Source: Pezizomycotina sp. ARF18 (taxonomy: Eukaryota; Ascomycota). Taken from it: a DNA stretch of 64,000 nucleotides. Position numbers and translations under genes: made by a program. The stretch is taken from assembly GCA_002224055.1 (NCBI GenBank), contig AZLU01000017.1, positions 128,522 through 192,521 on the forward strand, read 5' to 3'. This document shows, piece after piece, positions 35,001 through 48,103 of this stretch; the first letter of the stretch is position 1, and each line of letters starts with the position of its first letter. Under the pieces are notes generated by a model. The model worked only from the letters and a program-made list of their open reading frames with translations, was not told the DNA's origin and made no database searches.

Positions 35001-38000
35001 CCTTTTCAGGTGCTTCGAATAATATATCAAAGGTGCTTCTTCCCATCGAACACAGCATCCCATGCTTCCCTACGACATTCGACTTTTTTTTTCTAGAAAC
35101 TGGGCTGCATCACGCTTCATTCCGAGGAATGCATGGAAAGCCATAATTTCCCCTTTATGAAATAGGACGTATACTTAAAATGCAGTAGTATTACTAATGA
35201 GACGCCATGGAGCAGATATCCATATGTGTATCTTTGTATTTCCCCTCTGTAAAATTTTAGGAATGATGAATTATACACACTAATGATCTCAGGGAAGATC
35301 GCCGAACTACGCCACAACACCCTTCTTACTCTTAGGAAAACGCCGAACAAATGCTGGGACGATAGACATCGCAGGCGGGTCGAATCTTTTACATACTCGT
35401 TACCTTTAATACCTAACACCCTGCTTTCCAATTATCAGGGATACACTTCTAGAAGGGCTGATACAAGAAAGGTGAGAGGGAGCTAAGGCGCGATGGCCGT
35501 CGTTAAACGATCACTAAGACATCAGCGGCTTTTACTTGTGTTGAATTGAGCTTTCTCTAACTTAGACGCAGAAGACGCCTGAACCAATATGAATCTAGAT
35601 CGCTATCTATATGATAAATTAGACGCGATACACAACATGACATCAAACAAGGTGACAGACCTAATTCTTTTTTCTTTTTTTTTTTTTTCAATCTCTTCCA
35701 GAAAGAGACGCTTACCGTCCTCTTCGGCCCCTTCGTTTCTTTATTAGTTTATTGATTCCTAGCTATGCGGTTTTCAACCCAATTTAACCGCTAGTATAAT
35801 ATATTCGCTGTCTTTAGCTCATTCGAAGGTGTATTAGCTTTCATAAATATTCAGAAGAAAAAAAAAGAGAGGAACGGAATAAATTCCGAAATGAGGGTTT
35901 CTTCGCTCAGTGAAAATAAATATTGGTCTAGGCGTCTACGAATACCCTGCTTGGTAGATAGCGAGCCAGACTAAATGATTCAGTGATACTTTCGATTCGT
36001 TTTCGACTAAATTACCCTGAACAGCAGATTTCTGTAACCCTTTCAAATTTCGAAGCTCAGTCTCACTGGTTGACCGCCAGCTCATATGAATGTTGGAATG
36101 CTGCTTTTCACGACATCGAATAAATTCTATATTCCTCATTGGCTCACTCTCCTCGCTAAGCTATCTAGGGCTGTCCTGCATGACGCATTGGCGCAGTAGC
36201 TCGGCGACCATCACACCCCACCAATTCCTTGCCAATCAGCGTCATCCAGAAATTCTTGACGGCTTTCCGTTCAACCGACCCCTGCTTTTCCGTTATGAAA
36301 CAACAACACCATCTCACCAAAAATACTGGGGCTCGGATTCCCATGTGGCCCGTGCTTCAAATATACCTTCTGACAGCCGTAAAGGCTGAACATTGATTTC
36401 GAACGCCTTGCTGAACACGTTCCAATGGTAGAGACAAGGTTAGAGGCGCTCGCGGTAATGCGTAGCTTGAACTCTCCTTCAGCTTTTGTCGTTTCGTTTC
36501 ATGGTGTCGATCAATACCGTGTTTTGCTCTTTCGGACGCATCGAACAACCTTGTCGAAAAAAACGTGGAGAAAACGTGCTGACGGGCGTATTTTAGCTTT
36601 TCCAGGGTTCTTCCCTGTCTCAAGCTAGACAATGTCTCTATGGTTGAGCTTGCTGAGTATCTACTGCACTAGCTATGGCATTTGACTTCAAAGCTACTCA
36701 CTACGCTGATATCTGGCTTGGATGCTCAGAAAATCTGAGAGAGCAAGGCCCAAGGCAGTAGTGAAGCGAGCAGTAAATACTTTCGAAATTAAGAGTCCGC
36801 TTTCGGCATCCCTCGTAGCGATATCAAAAATATGTTTATTCTGATGTTCAAGCTACAATCCTCTAACGTTATAACGTCCAAATCCAAATACCACTTATCA
36901 AGACTTCGATCCGTTAAGTCTGCAAGGATACCCTAGTTTAGATGTTTCAGGAATCTTGACACGATGTCTTACCGAGAAGCTAACGCTTATAATATGACAT
37001 ATGCAAGAATTATGTCTCACTCGCCCTTCTGCGCTTCGCTATCAAAGCTGATGCTTCCCGTTTTATCGTGCATGGACGGAAGGGTATAGGACTACATTAC
37101 TTCTATTTTAAAACATTTCCTGTAATGTCCGCATGTGCAACCCTGCGGTAGCGTTAAGGCATCCGCCGCAAGGGGGTATCGTATTACTCTTTCTTCCTTG
37201 GTGATATCAGGCATATTAGATTCATCTATGGTTTTTTTTATTATTGTATGCTTACATTTTTAAAAATGCCACCAAACGGAAACGTTAACGAAAGTAATTG
37301 CAGACAACGGATCAACAAGGGACCGCCTCTCCGCACACGCTTGCATCCTGAAAATTTTTTTTATAAGGAACTAGTAGTGCATACATAAGCAGCCTTTCAA
37401 ACAAAGAGGACTACTTAAGTATGTTTTAATAGTGTATAGTGTGTGTGCAATCGATCAATCGGAATCGCTTCTCGCCCGCGTCCGAAAGGCAGCGCGGGAG
37501 GCACAAATATAAAAAACGTGGGCTGAATGGGGAGCGTTCCGTTTTCCGCTTTATTACGAGTGTATTAAATATTATTGAGAATTCATACTAATCGTAATAT
37601 AGAGGTATTTTACTCGTTCGAATGTTTATCTTTATATTAATTTAATGATATTTAATGATAGTTTATATATATACATATAAAAGAAGAAAAGGAACGCTCC
37701 TCATCGAACAAAGTAAAATCAGCAGTGTAAAGACATAAAGAAAAACAAAAATTCATACAAACACGTCCTGCTCTGAATAAATAATAAATGCTGTTTTAGC
37801 AAAGAATGGTATATAAAAGAAAAGAGAAAAAGAAAATGAGGAATACTTATTTACAGTAGTGAAGATAGTCATCTGAAATACAGGAGCTTGTTTAATATTC
37901 CGGCTTTGAAAGGTGGGAAAGCCTGCGTGCGTTGTTGTTTATAGTACAAGAGGGTGAAAAAAAATGAAAAAAAAAAAAAGGAACAAAGGAACAAGGAAGG

Positions 38001-38031
38001 AAAAACTGCAATATCGTACTGTGTATCCATT
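32063..38031. other. Gene-poor AT-rich region
   Basis: About 6 kb. It holds homopolymers near 32680, 32900, 33765 and 35675, and scattered short open frames on both strands with no family resemblance. Parts of 34150-34460 and 36050-36650 have more balanced composition but no continuous coding signal. Purine-rich low-complexity DNA lies at 37670-38050. I see no supported gene or RNA. Confidence 0.5.
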
Positions 38032-39631
38032 TTATAAGGAACGTAAAAAAAGAAAACGTGAAGGAGAGTGAGCTCGTATAGCGGTGTGCTGGAATTGAGG
38101 GAGCATGTTGAATGTAAGTTTTATATGGTCGTTTCCGCTTTGAAAGAAGGGAAGAATAAGTCGTTGAGGGAAAAAGCTCGTAATTCGTTGAAAATTTAAT
38201 TGATTCTCTTCGTTCTTAGCGCATTCGTGGAATGAATTCATGAATGTAATATAGGAAGTTTTGGTAAAAATGATTGGAATGCTGCAAAGAGTCCTGAAGT
38301 TCTTTAGGTTCTTGCTACCGGAATCCAACACTTTCCGTAGCATGGTGTCGCCGATACTCGAGCCGCTGTTGGGTCTGCGCTTGGCAAACATTGGCTCTGG
38401 AGCTTGGGGTTTTGGTGGCCACTGGTTGTCCGCTTTCCAGCCGAGAACTAAGGCTGCAGTCTGTATTTGAATGAGGATCGGTCGTTAGCGAATCAAATGA
38501 ATAGAATCATTTTGTATGTTGATAACCCGCAGGAAAACTCAGCTAAATAAGAGCAAAAGAACGAGGTATACGTACTAGGTCCTTCAGATTGATCGGGATA
38601 GGCGGCTCAGCGGCGCGGATGATTACCCTCGAGTATATTTGCGGGTACTGGTCCGGTTGCACCAGTCGTCGCAGCGGATTCTAAATATTACGGGTAAAGT
38701 TAGCATTCGCATCTCCGTATTTGAATCAACGACAAATAAAGAATGAATGAATGTACTGACATCCTCAAACTTGCTCTTCGCAACCTTTATCCGACCGTCT
38801 TTATCCGCTCTCGTCCAGACGTCCCGCTGTTCCACCCAGTTCCTCAGCCCTTCGTTCCACTCTACTCGTCCCTCTGCGCCTTCGCCCGCCTCTCGCGCCT
38901 CTCTGCGAGCGTGAGCTTCGCCCCACGCTATCGGGATCGTCGAACCGGTACGGCGACTTCACGCCGTCGTCCGCGTACACGATCACGCCGGATTTCTGCT
39001 TATCGACGGGAGCCTGCTTCGGCATCAGCGACTGCGGCGCCGAAGCGTCGGAATCCGATTCCTCGCGGTCCCGCCACTCGGCGTTCTCGTCTTCATCGTT
39101 TTCGTTACCGTCCTCTTCATCGTTATCGTACCCGTCGCGTATGTGCTCCTGAGAGTCCTCTCCGTCGATGTCTGCTTCTATCCGCTGGATGGTTTCTTCC
39201 AGCGACCTGTTCCTCGAAGGTTCGGCGGTGACGGGGTTCTCCCGGGCGGGCTTCTGCGGAGTATTCTCAGTCGTGGTAGGTGCCGTCGACGGCGATGTGG
39301 GAGCGGAAGATATGGACGGCGTTGTTTCAGAGGAGGTTCGACTCTCCTTCTCTAACTGCTCCTGGTCATCTTGCGACGGCGGTGGTACCTCCGCGGAAAT
39401 TGACTTCCGTTTCGAAGCTGTCGAGGACGACGTTTTGGGACGGAACTGCCAGTCGTTCTTCACCGTAGCGAGTATGGCTTTTGCATCCTTAAGTGCAGCG
39501 GCCCTTGCTTCCAGCGTGAGGTGGGGTGGCGGCGCTGCTGCTGTTGATGACGAAGCCGAACCGGCTTCATTTGTACCCGTCTGCGGGGGCGAGTTGTTGT
39601 GCCGACTGGACTTCTTAGAACCCGTTGGCAT
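38032..39631 (-). CDS. Uncharacterised fungal protein, DUF4050/Gag1-like clamp type
   Basis: The open frame from 39631 starts MPTGSKKSSRHNNSPP. It includes LTLEARAAALKDAKAILATV, a Ser/Thr/Pro-rich acidic low-complexity region, and VIVYADDGVKSPYRFDDPDS. A frameshift near 38930 leads to EWNEGLRNWVEQRDVWTRA and KDGRIKVAKSKFEDV. An intron (about 38681-38757) is followed by NPLRRLVQPDQYPQIYSRVI and PPIPINLKDL. A second intron (38461 to about 38573) precedes LGWKADNQWPPKP. This motif series is what I remember for fungal DUF4050 proteins, but the family name is from memory and less sure than the conserved blocks. A further open frame reaching 40031 (MRSFALSRTSLERFLTHSHS) may be an upstream exon or N-terminal extension. 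No enzymatic motif is seen. Confidence 0.6.
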
Positions 39632-42402
39632 TTTCGCGAGAAAGGCGGCAATATAGACTGCTTGTGTTCCGGTGCGCTCTTCGTGGCTGGTGTTTCGACT
39701 TTCCTCGGAGGCCGCCGGTTGGAGATGGAGGAGTGACGGCCGAAGCGGTGGCGGTTGAAATCGTTGTTACCGGAGGAGCAGATGCTGAGGATAATGCCCG
39801 ATTATTCCTAGCTTCTTTCGAAAGCGAGGCTGTCGGTAGAGGATGCGAATCTCTCTTCTTATGGACGGCAGCGTTGTTGTTGTTGCTGCTGCTGCTGTTG
39901 TTGTTGTCGTTCTTGTCCTTTTCTTTGTTGTTGCTGTGTGAATGAGTAAGAAAACGTTCAAGAGAAGTTCGAGACAAGGCAAACGACCTCATTGTGTGTG
40001 AGTTTTGTGTGAGAGAGAAAAGGCTGGGCAAAAATTAAAAAAGCCTCGCTAAGAAATTTTTCTCCCTCAAAAGAAGAATATACTATTATAGTAGCACTAT
40101 TCTAACACGCAACAGAATTCCCTCTCTTTCCTTGCTTTCTTCTCTCTCTTTGTTCTCGACAGAAGAGGAAGATCAAAACAGCAAGCGAATTAAATGAGTT
40201 GATTATTATTCAAGACTGCTAATCCCTATTCGCAATATCCTTCTAGAAAGAATAGTAATGACGGCAAGAACTGTTATTCAATTTACGATCGAGATCTAAT
40301 TCTTCGCCTCCTATGTTCAGGCCAGAAGATCATGCTATCGATCTCATTGATTTCCCCAAAAGTTCCAATTGTCGTCTTAGAATATCTGATCCAAAGGATA
40401 GTTTGTGAGGTTCGTCTTTTGTCTATCAGCTCGTTATGATTGGCGGTCGCTTCAGTTAATAAGGAGCAGATGGATGAGTTGATAAAACCTCTGCGATGCA
40501 AGGATGTTATATAAAAAATAATAAGAAAAAATGACTGGGAAGTCTGGGATATAACGACGGCAAGACGGGTGACAGGAGCACTCGTTTTCTGGACTTTTGC
40601 GGAGTATTTATTATTTTTTCGATCAGACGAGCATTAACCTGAAATCAAAACATTCCTGCATGTGTTCCCCCGGAAAATGGAAGCTGGGCATTGAAAATTA
40701 TCATTGGCCCCCTAAGAGAGCTGATAGAAACGGGAAAGAAGGGATTAGGATGCATGTTTCTATTGGGCAGAAACCCGATTTTTAAAAAAAAAAAATAGAG
40801 AGGCGAAGGGAAAACCCTCCCTACCCTTGCGGAATAGAGGGTTCAGTTAAAAACAAGCACTTTTTCGCGCCTAACCCAGAAAAGGAACAAATTTCCAGTC
40901 CTAGCTTGCAGTCCTTGCTTGCCGTGGATCCCTCCCAAGCGCTGGGCAGTCCTCCCTCGCCTTCCTCTCCGGCTACCGGATGAATAATATATTTGTATAT
41001 CACGTTATTGATCCCCAGCGGGACAGAGCGGGGCTAGAACCCAAAATTTTAATTTTTGCCCTTCTGCCAGGTAACTGGAAGCCACATAGAAAAGGAGAAC
41101 TCCTCTGTTGGAAGGCGCTGGAGTGGAGAAAAGAAAGGCATGTAGAAGGACGTACATGGCTGCGAGACTTTGGTAGGAAGAAACCTTAAAAGTACGCCAA
41201 ATTTAGCTGGCGGGCTTGGGGTGTGGTGTCAAAAAGGAAAAAAAGGGTGTGGGAGAGGAAAAAAAAAAAAAAAAACAAAGTTAAGCTGCACCGAGGGAAA
41301 GGACCACGAGAAAAAGTGGAGACACGATTATTCCACATCTTATTCCGCCAATAGACCACTTTTTGCCGTTGGGCGCTTCTCCTCTTTGGCAGCGACTCAG
41401 TGTTCAATACAGGGCACCACTATCGGTCAAGGAGGAGAAAAAAAGTCCTCACGTGCGTAGCGTTTATACGTGAGGCGTTAAGATTGGCAGAGGCTTTTAC
41501 TCAGTAAGGACGACGTGGAGACTTTGGAGACGTGCCAGCGCGAAAAAAAAAAAGAGAGAGCTATGAACGTAAGGCACGCTAGCACGACATCTAAACTAGG
41601 GTGAGAGAGAGATTAGAGGTCTCTTTAGGTTTGTTTCTGGCAAGCAGCTTGACCTATTCTTGGCATACTAGTTAGCAATTGGGTTAACAAAGCGATATTA
41701 AAATTGGGCAAAATAATCCCCTTCTCCTAAATCACGGCGTACAGCGCTGAGGAGCGTCAGACCAGCCACCGAAAAAGGGCATCCATGGCAAATTAAGGCG
41801 GAATCCAGGAGAGGTGGACAAAAACTCGTGCGACGAAACATGTCCTTTGGTATATTTCGCGCTCTTTGTTTATTTTTCCCGATAAGAATAACAATCCAAA
41901 ATAGTCCGATGCAGCTTTGTGTTGCGAGCAGTGATCCGTGGGCACCTTCCTCGGTAGTTCTGGCCGATAAATCCCGAAGAGGCCCCTTTGAGCTTAGCCG
42001 AGTCGGGTTCCTATCCCTATTACCTCTTATTCCAGACGCAAACAGGGCAGTTAGTCAAAATTCTGCGTCTTCAAGGATTTGATAGCCTCTTCTCCAGCGA
42101 TATAACAACAATTGAACAAGGTACAAAGAATATAGATTCAATTGGAATACTTGCTACCTGAACCGTCGCTCGCAATTGTTGCCGTAGGTATCCAAACTTT
42201 CACTCTTTCTCCGTGATCTCGAAGTTGAGAACTCGTTGAATACTTTAGTTGAGCGAGGACGGAATTCGAGATACCGGGTTCGTGGAACCTACCGATATGT
42301 TTTATTTTTTTTATTTTTTATTTTCGTCTAAAATATTAAGAATGCCAAGAGATTTAAACGAGTAGAATATTTTAAGTTCTAACCTATACTGACGTAATTG
42401 CC
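39632..42402. other. Intergenic region
   Basis: The first 400 bp may contain an N-terminal extension of the minus-strand gene at left, with CAR/AAC triplet tracts near 39880-39930. The rest is AT-rich with a CT-rich patch near 40110-40170 and A tracts near 40785 and 41260. Small open frames at 40597-41460 show no recognisable family. Confidence 0.45.
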
Positions 42403-42790
42403 CTACGAGGAGCTGTTGCCAAGAGATCCATAAACGACACGCTTCATAGCACGCGCCTCATCTACCGCCGTTTTCAGCTGAAGCTCTATACTCAATACAT
42501 GCTCTCCACTTTTCAGCTCGACCTCAACACCTTGTCTTCTATCGTCTCTCTTATATCCATTATTAGTCTCGAGATTTCTTCTTCGAGCTACTTAATCAAG
42601 GCTCGTATCGTTGAGAATCGAGATCGTTGTTTCATAAGCAAACGCGCCGTTTAGAAGGCTTTTTTGGTAGAGCTCGCAGTTACCCGCTGTTGGCTTCAGA
42701 GCTTCAAGACAGCTTATACTTATAATTTTGAACTTCCACCTAAATCGATAACATTCGAAGACAAGTCTTACATCAAAAGAGTTACCGAAC
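42403..42790 (-). CDS. Small unidentified coding remnant
   Basis: On the minus strand a short stretch reads as plausible protein: GYKRDDRRQGVEVELKSG, then EHVLSIELQLKTAVDEARAM, then KRVVYGSLGNSSS, ending at TAG (42403-42405). A piece upstream in another frame (NGAFAYETTISILNDTSLD) may belong to it. I do not recognise a family. It lies head-to-head with the DUF726 gene, only about 20 bp from that gene's presumed start, so one of the two boundaries is probably wrong. Confidence 0.25.
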
Positions 42791-42809
42791 ACTTTTATCT
42801 CTTTTCAAG

Positions 42810-45244
42810 ATGATGCACAAAATCCAACAAGGAATCGGCATAGAAGAGAAACCGAAGAAAAAAGGGCAAGATTCGGACCTCATCTCCTCCTGACGCACGA
42901 CCAACTGAAAGACCTGACGCTCCTCGTCACCGCGGCTACGGAAGTACAGAGAAATGGCTGCTGACTTCATTTGAGGAAGCTCCGAAGAAATCTTTCAAGG
43001 AGAAGTTGGGCTTAGGCGATGGAGGAAGTAGCACTAGCAGCAGCGACGACGAAGATGTATGCACAAGGATAAAGGTGCTCTGAAGCTACCACTGCGGCCG
43101 GTAAAGCCGCAGGAGAAAGCTGAGCAGGCCAAGGTCCGGTTTTAGAAGATAAAGAACACCAGGACGCTGCGAAAGAAGGTGGAACAAAGGAGGAACTGCG
43201 CGACAAGTTTCACCATTTACAGATGAAGTACGAGAGAAAAATCCGAGCACGAGAAACATAAAGAAGAAAAGGAAAAACAAAAGAAAGAGAAAGAAAAACA
43301 GAAAGAGACCGCTAAATTCGCTGAAGCTGGTCGGAGTACTCCAGACTCAAGCTGGCGAAAAAGCGGAGCTCGATAAGCCGAAAGTAAACATCAAGCAGAA
43401 AGAATTAGAAGCTGCCGTCGTCGGTTCCTTTGACGATTGGCAGCAGAAGACGCTGGCTAGGATCGCCGAAGTAGTCAACGATAGGACAAGACCGGCGGGA
43501 ACGGATGCGTATATTCAGGCCGAAGCGCCGGAGAACGTAAGCGCAGCTAAAAAAGCTGAAGAACACGCCGTTGCGCAAGAAGAGCAAGCGCCGCAATTAC
43601 CGCCGCGGCCAAAACAAGTAGACGACCCTCGGGACGTACACAACCTCCTCTACCCTCCCATCGACACAGCACTGAAGAAATCCTATCCCCAGCCGCGAAG
43701 CCGATGGTAATCCAAAGCCTGCTATTACTCCTCCTTTCCCTAGAAACATACGACGCGAGATCCCGTACTCTATTACGGTTATGCGCCAGTTCTATAGGAG
43801 TGAAGAACTCCGTCCTGCTTCAGCAGGAGATATCCGTCGCGCAAACACTCGTTAAAGCCGCTAGGGGATGAGCGGTGAGGCGGAGCGCAAAAGGCGGAAG
43901 AGGAAGGTAAATGGGGCCGGCGCCTTAAAATTGGGCTCGCTGGCGTCGCCGGTGCGGCGGTCATAGGGCTTACTGGCGGTCTTGCAGCGCCTTTGCTCGC
44001 TGCGGGAATAGGTACGTGATGTCCGGTATCGGTCTCGGCGCAACCGCTGCGGCGGGTTATCTTGGGGCTCTAGCCGGCTCGAGTGCCCTCGTCGGCACAC
44101 TGTTCGGCGCGTATGGAGCTAAGGTCAGTCTGTCTTCAATATCATATCTGTTCAGAAATGGTTTTTATTTTAGTTTAATATCATTTGAGCCAATATCAAC
44201 CCATTTTTCTTTTCGACTTTTTACAGATGACAGGCGAAATGATGGAACGCTACGCCGCCCAAATTAAAGACTTCTCCTTCCTCCCCGTAAAACCCCGCTC
44301 AAAGGACGAAAACCGCCTCTCCGTCACAATCGGCATAAGCGGCTGGCTCACCGCCAAGGAAGAAGTACTAGAACCCTGGCGCACCCTCTCCGAAAACTCC
44401 GAAGTCTACGCTCTACGCTGGGAAGTCGACGCGCTAATGGACCTAGGCTCCACACTACATCCGTACTAAAAGCTACGCGTGGGCATTCGTTAAAAAGGAA
44501 CTCATCGCACGGACGATATTCGCTACTTTGTTTGCAGCATTGTGGCCGATCGGGCTACTTAAGATCGCGAGGACGATCGATAATCCGTTCGCGATCGCGC
44601 AGACGAGGGCTATGAAGGCGGGGAGATTACTTGCCGACGCGCTTATAAATAAAGCGCAGGGTGAGCGGCCCGTTACGTTAATCGGATACTCCATCGGCGC
44701 GAGGGTGATATACTCATGCCTACAGACGCTCGCGGAGCGGAAGGCGGCGGGACTAGTGGAGAACGTGTACATCATGGTACGCCCGCACCCGTAAGCAGCG
44801 CGAGGGAGTGGGCCGCGATGCGCAGCGTCGTTTCGGACGGTTGGTAAACGTGTACTCCGAGAACGACTACATCCTCGCTTTCTTGTACCGCTTCGGCCGC
44901 GGAGCTCGGTGCCGCGGATTGCAGCCAATCGAATGGCCGCAGGCTGTAGAGAACGTCGACGTTAGTAGCGACGTTGAGGGCCATTTGCGGTACCGCCATC
45001 TAGTGGGGAGTATATTGGGTAAAGTCGGAGGCTCTGAGCTCGTAGACTGGAATATCGTCGGCGAGGAGATGGAGCTAGCTGAATTGATGAGGCAGGAAGA
45101 GAGGAAGAGGGACGAAGAAGCTGAGAAGGAAGGAGGAGGAAGGCTGATGCGGAAGTGGAGAAGGTTGTCCAGAAAGTCGAGAAGGAACAGCAGGAGCGGA
45201 AGATCGAGGTGCTCGCGAAGGAACAGAAGGAAGAGAAACATTGA
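42810..45244 (+). CDS. DUF726/TMCO4-family alpha/beta-hydrolase-like membrane protein
   Basis: Homologue of human TMCO4 and yeast Mil1 (YFL034W), a family with a lipase-like fold and a glycine-rich hydrophobic hairpin. The N-terminal part (from about 42810) is charged and much frameshifted (LLTHDQLKDLTLLVTAATEV; later VGSFDDWQQKTLARIAEVVN). The family core runs from YDARSRTLLRLCASSIGV and EISVAQTLVKAARG through a Gly/Ala-rich membrane region (LGATAAAGYLGALAGSSALV). An intron (44124-44226) precedes MTGEMMERYAAQIKDFSFLP, DENRLSVTIGISGWLTAKEE, VYALRWEVDALMDLGSTL, FAALWPIGLLKIARTIDNPF, and the nucleophile elbow TLIGYSIGARVIYSCL (GxSxG). SGRLVNVYSENDYILAFLYR and a charged coiled tail follow; the stop is 45242-45244 in the frame ending EVLAKEQKEEKH. 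There are at least six single-base shifts. Identity is very secure. Confidence 0.9.
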
Positions 45245-47243
45245 GAGATAAAACGACTTATTACTGATATATGAACGCGTACAGATACTACTAAATAGCT
45301 TCTTAGAGAGAAATAAACGATCTCATTCCGTTTTCCTCTTGTTACACATGTATTACCTTTGATCTTTATAATATTTCTCCGTTTCCGTTACATCCTCTTT
45401 CAAGAGCGACTCTAGTAGAAGTATAGAATTCACGTACACAAGTCTATACGCATTGTACTAGATTACCCCTAATGAGTGCTTCTAAACGCGTCGCTAGATT
45501 CCTCTACGAGGTAGAAACAAGACCAGATTTGATCTCTTAGCTCGGACCTAAGAAACTACTTTGACGAGTTAACACATTATCCACTACTTGATCTTGCGGT
45601 TATAAATCGCGATCCAATAGGTGTCTGCCACATCGTTCTCGTCACCAGAAAGACTTTTGAGACTTCCATGGCGCATCACGCTTCATATCATTGGAGAACC
45701 CTACGATGATCCTTTAGTTTCCAAATCTGACTTACCCTTTTTGTAATATACAAGGAGAAGCTTCAAAAAAAAAAAAATCTAAGATTGTCCAGCTGCATTC
45801 AACTGATTCCCACTTTCATTACTTGAGAAGCTGTTGATAGAAATGTTCATAAATTGGTAAAGAGGAAGTACAAACTTAAGGTCTCTATGAAGCTTTTTAT
45901 AATGGATAGCGAATGTAACTCTCAGCATTCAATACAGATAAAACCGCAACATCTCAGGTTCAATAAGCTGTGGAGGTAGTAATGGTGATAGGAATCACCC
46001 CTGCGTGACGTCAAGTTACCTTGTCCATGGCTAAGTAGGTTTATCAAGACATGTGTGGTCTCTTCCACATGTGTTCATACGTATATCCTCAATATTATTT
46101 TTGAAAGAGGGTTAATGAAGTGACTCTTGAACAGTATTAGGGCTATAGAGGCCTTTACAACGTCTTTTGCGTAACTCTGACGAGGGTTTCTTCATGCATG
46201 GTTGTTATAAAACTTTGTGTAATGTGAACAAATGTATAACAGTTTATATATAAACATGTTTTTTTTTCTATATATATTGTATGTGTACATAGTATTGTAT
46301 GTGTACATAGGGATGTTGATGTCATAAAACCCAGTGTGCACATGCCCTAGGAGTCACCGTTATCGGGGAGACGAAGCTATATAGAGATGGGGGCCACATG
46401 CTCAATCACAGGATGGAGTTTATATCTGTCACCCCGGTACATACATAGACCCACATCATCGAGCCACAAACATCGAATAATCACATTCAGGGCACGCTAG
46501 AATCGGTTTGCGTATTGCTCACATTAACCCCGGAGCGCAATACCCGGGGAGGAAACGGGGATCCGGGTTCCTAAATCCAGATTCCCATCCACTCATTCAG
46601 TTCATCTCTGTCAAATCATAAGACGTTCTTTTGGATTTCTCGTTATGAGTGATTAAGTTACAGTAGTCAAGACGGAAAAAATCAAGCGCCACCTCCCAAA
46701 AAGCAAAGGAAACAGTAGAGAGCAGGAAGAGCAGGTACATCAACAAAAGTCGCTAAGAAAAAAAAGAGACAAGGAGAAACGGAAAAAACCAAAGAAAATG
46801 CACCCATTAGTACAAAATCCGAAAAAAAGCCATCAGAAGTAACTTTTTTGTGTATGACCCATATATCGACCCGAGCCTGTGTTCCTTGTGCTTCTGCCGG
46901 GGTTTCTCTAGCTCGGTCCCTCCCGGGCAAAGTATACCCTCGTTTTTGCTTTTTTTTTTTTGTTCGTGAAAGAAGGTCATAAGACGGTTGCAGAAAAAAG
47001 AAAATATGGTGAAATGGGGGTCTGAAAAATAGCGGGAAAAAAACCGGGCATCAGGAGGATGTACCGCAGATGCAAAACACGCATACATGCAGGAAAAAAG
47101 GTACAAGTTGGCAGGAATGTGGGGAGATGAAGAAAATGGAAGGAAAAAGAAATATAGTCCAGAAAAATCTGACGTATCAGATCTTCCGCAGCCACGTGGT
47201 AGCCGATTTTTTGACTTCCATGCATAAAGACCTTAATTGACGA
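45245..47243. other. Intergenic region between convergent genes
   Basis: 3' flanks of the DUF726 gene (plus) and the BLOC1S1 homologue (minus). AT-rich, with an ATGTGTACATA repeat at about 46285-46312 and A/T tracts near 45765 and 46950. A purine-rich segment lies at 46675-46800. No gene seen. Confidence 0.5.
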
Positions 47244-47736
47244 CTAGGCGAAAGCGGCGAGATCGTCATCGTCATTGACAATCCTCAGCGTTTCCTCTAG
47301 GATCAAAAGGTCGTTCTATCATCTCAGCCCAGTTTTGGACATCGCAACCTCCTATTTTGATACATTAGCAAAATTGCTGTAAAGTTATATTTCTTGGATA
47401 AATGGTATCTCACCTTGAGCCGGCCCCTGGCGCTTCAGCTAGAGAACTCCACTGGCGGAAGTCTTGCTCAGCTGCTGAGTTCTTGTTTTGAGCTGCTTGC
47501 TCTGCGCGTCTAGCGACTGCGCATTAGAATGGATGTTGGAGATGCGATCTTTGAGATCGACATCGAGCGTATCACCGAGAGTTTGAATCTCGTGATTTAG
47601 CATCTTTCGCGCTTCGTCTATAGCGTCTGTCAGCAAAGCTACAGTCTTCACGATACATAGACGAGTGGAAGCTTACCTGCACGTTTGATGCGCTCATTCC
47701 TGGCAGCACGCTTTCCTTGATGATACGAGAGGCCAT
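47244..47736 (-). CDS. BLOC1S1/GCN5L1-family protein
   Basis: Small helical subunit of the BLOC-1 endosomal complex (GCN5-like 1; yeast Bls1 group). Exon 1, from 47736, encodes MASRIIKESVLPGMSASNVQ. After a proposed 38-bp intron (47639-47676, GTAAGC to CTGTAG), exon 2 reads LLTDAIDEARKMLNHEIQTL, DLKDRISNIHSNAQSLDAQ and KQLKTRTQQLSK. A third exon follows a 62-bp intron (47352-47413, GTGAGA to AAATAG) with DVQNWAEMIER and LLILEETLRIVNDDDDLAAF, ending at TAG (47244-47246). Human BLOC1S1 has the same order: an N-terminal AATxLTEAL helix, a long QxAQFxKQT helix, then GDVENWARSIExDMRTIAxAL. Three small shifts are needed to join the exons (for example one T missing after 47639). The total of about 120-130 aa fits the family. 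Confidence 0.72.
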
Positions 47737-48103
47737 TGTGGAGAGAAGGGTATGATGATACGAAAGTAAGAATAGGGAGGAATGAATGGAGTTTTGTTCG
47801 ACCTTAGAGAGGTAAGGACAGGAGATAACTCTGATAGTATGATAAAGTCCAGTTTAGATATAAAGGAGGAAAGGAGGAGAAGGGAGGGTTTCAACCACGA
47901 GCTCCTGAATTTATACAAATTTTTTTCCACTATCAGGTAGCTCTCACACTATCCCTCCTAGCTCCCCCTCCCCTCCCCTTCGAGCTCCGAGATGAGGGAT
48001 ATCTCCCACACACCCTCCAAGTTTTCAATTTTTTTTTCAAAAAAAAGGATAGATGCTGACTCCTAAATCCTCCTCATGCACGAGATCGAGAAACCGACTG
48101 ATT

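Noticed and set aside
32237-36575. Shared 20-base word AAAAAACGTGGAGAAAACGT near 32237 and 36558
   Set aside because: It is A-rich and low in complexity, and flanks do not match, so chance is plausible.
33900-37400. Possible decayed mobile element
   Set aside because: Composition is patchy, but I see no recognisable enzyme motif, terminal repeat or target-site duplication, so I do not call one.
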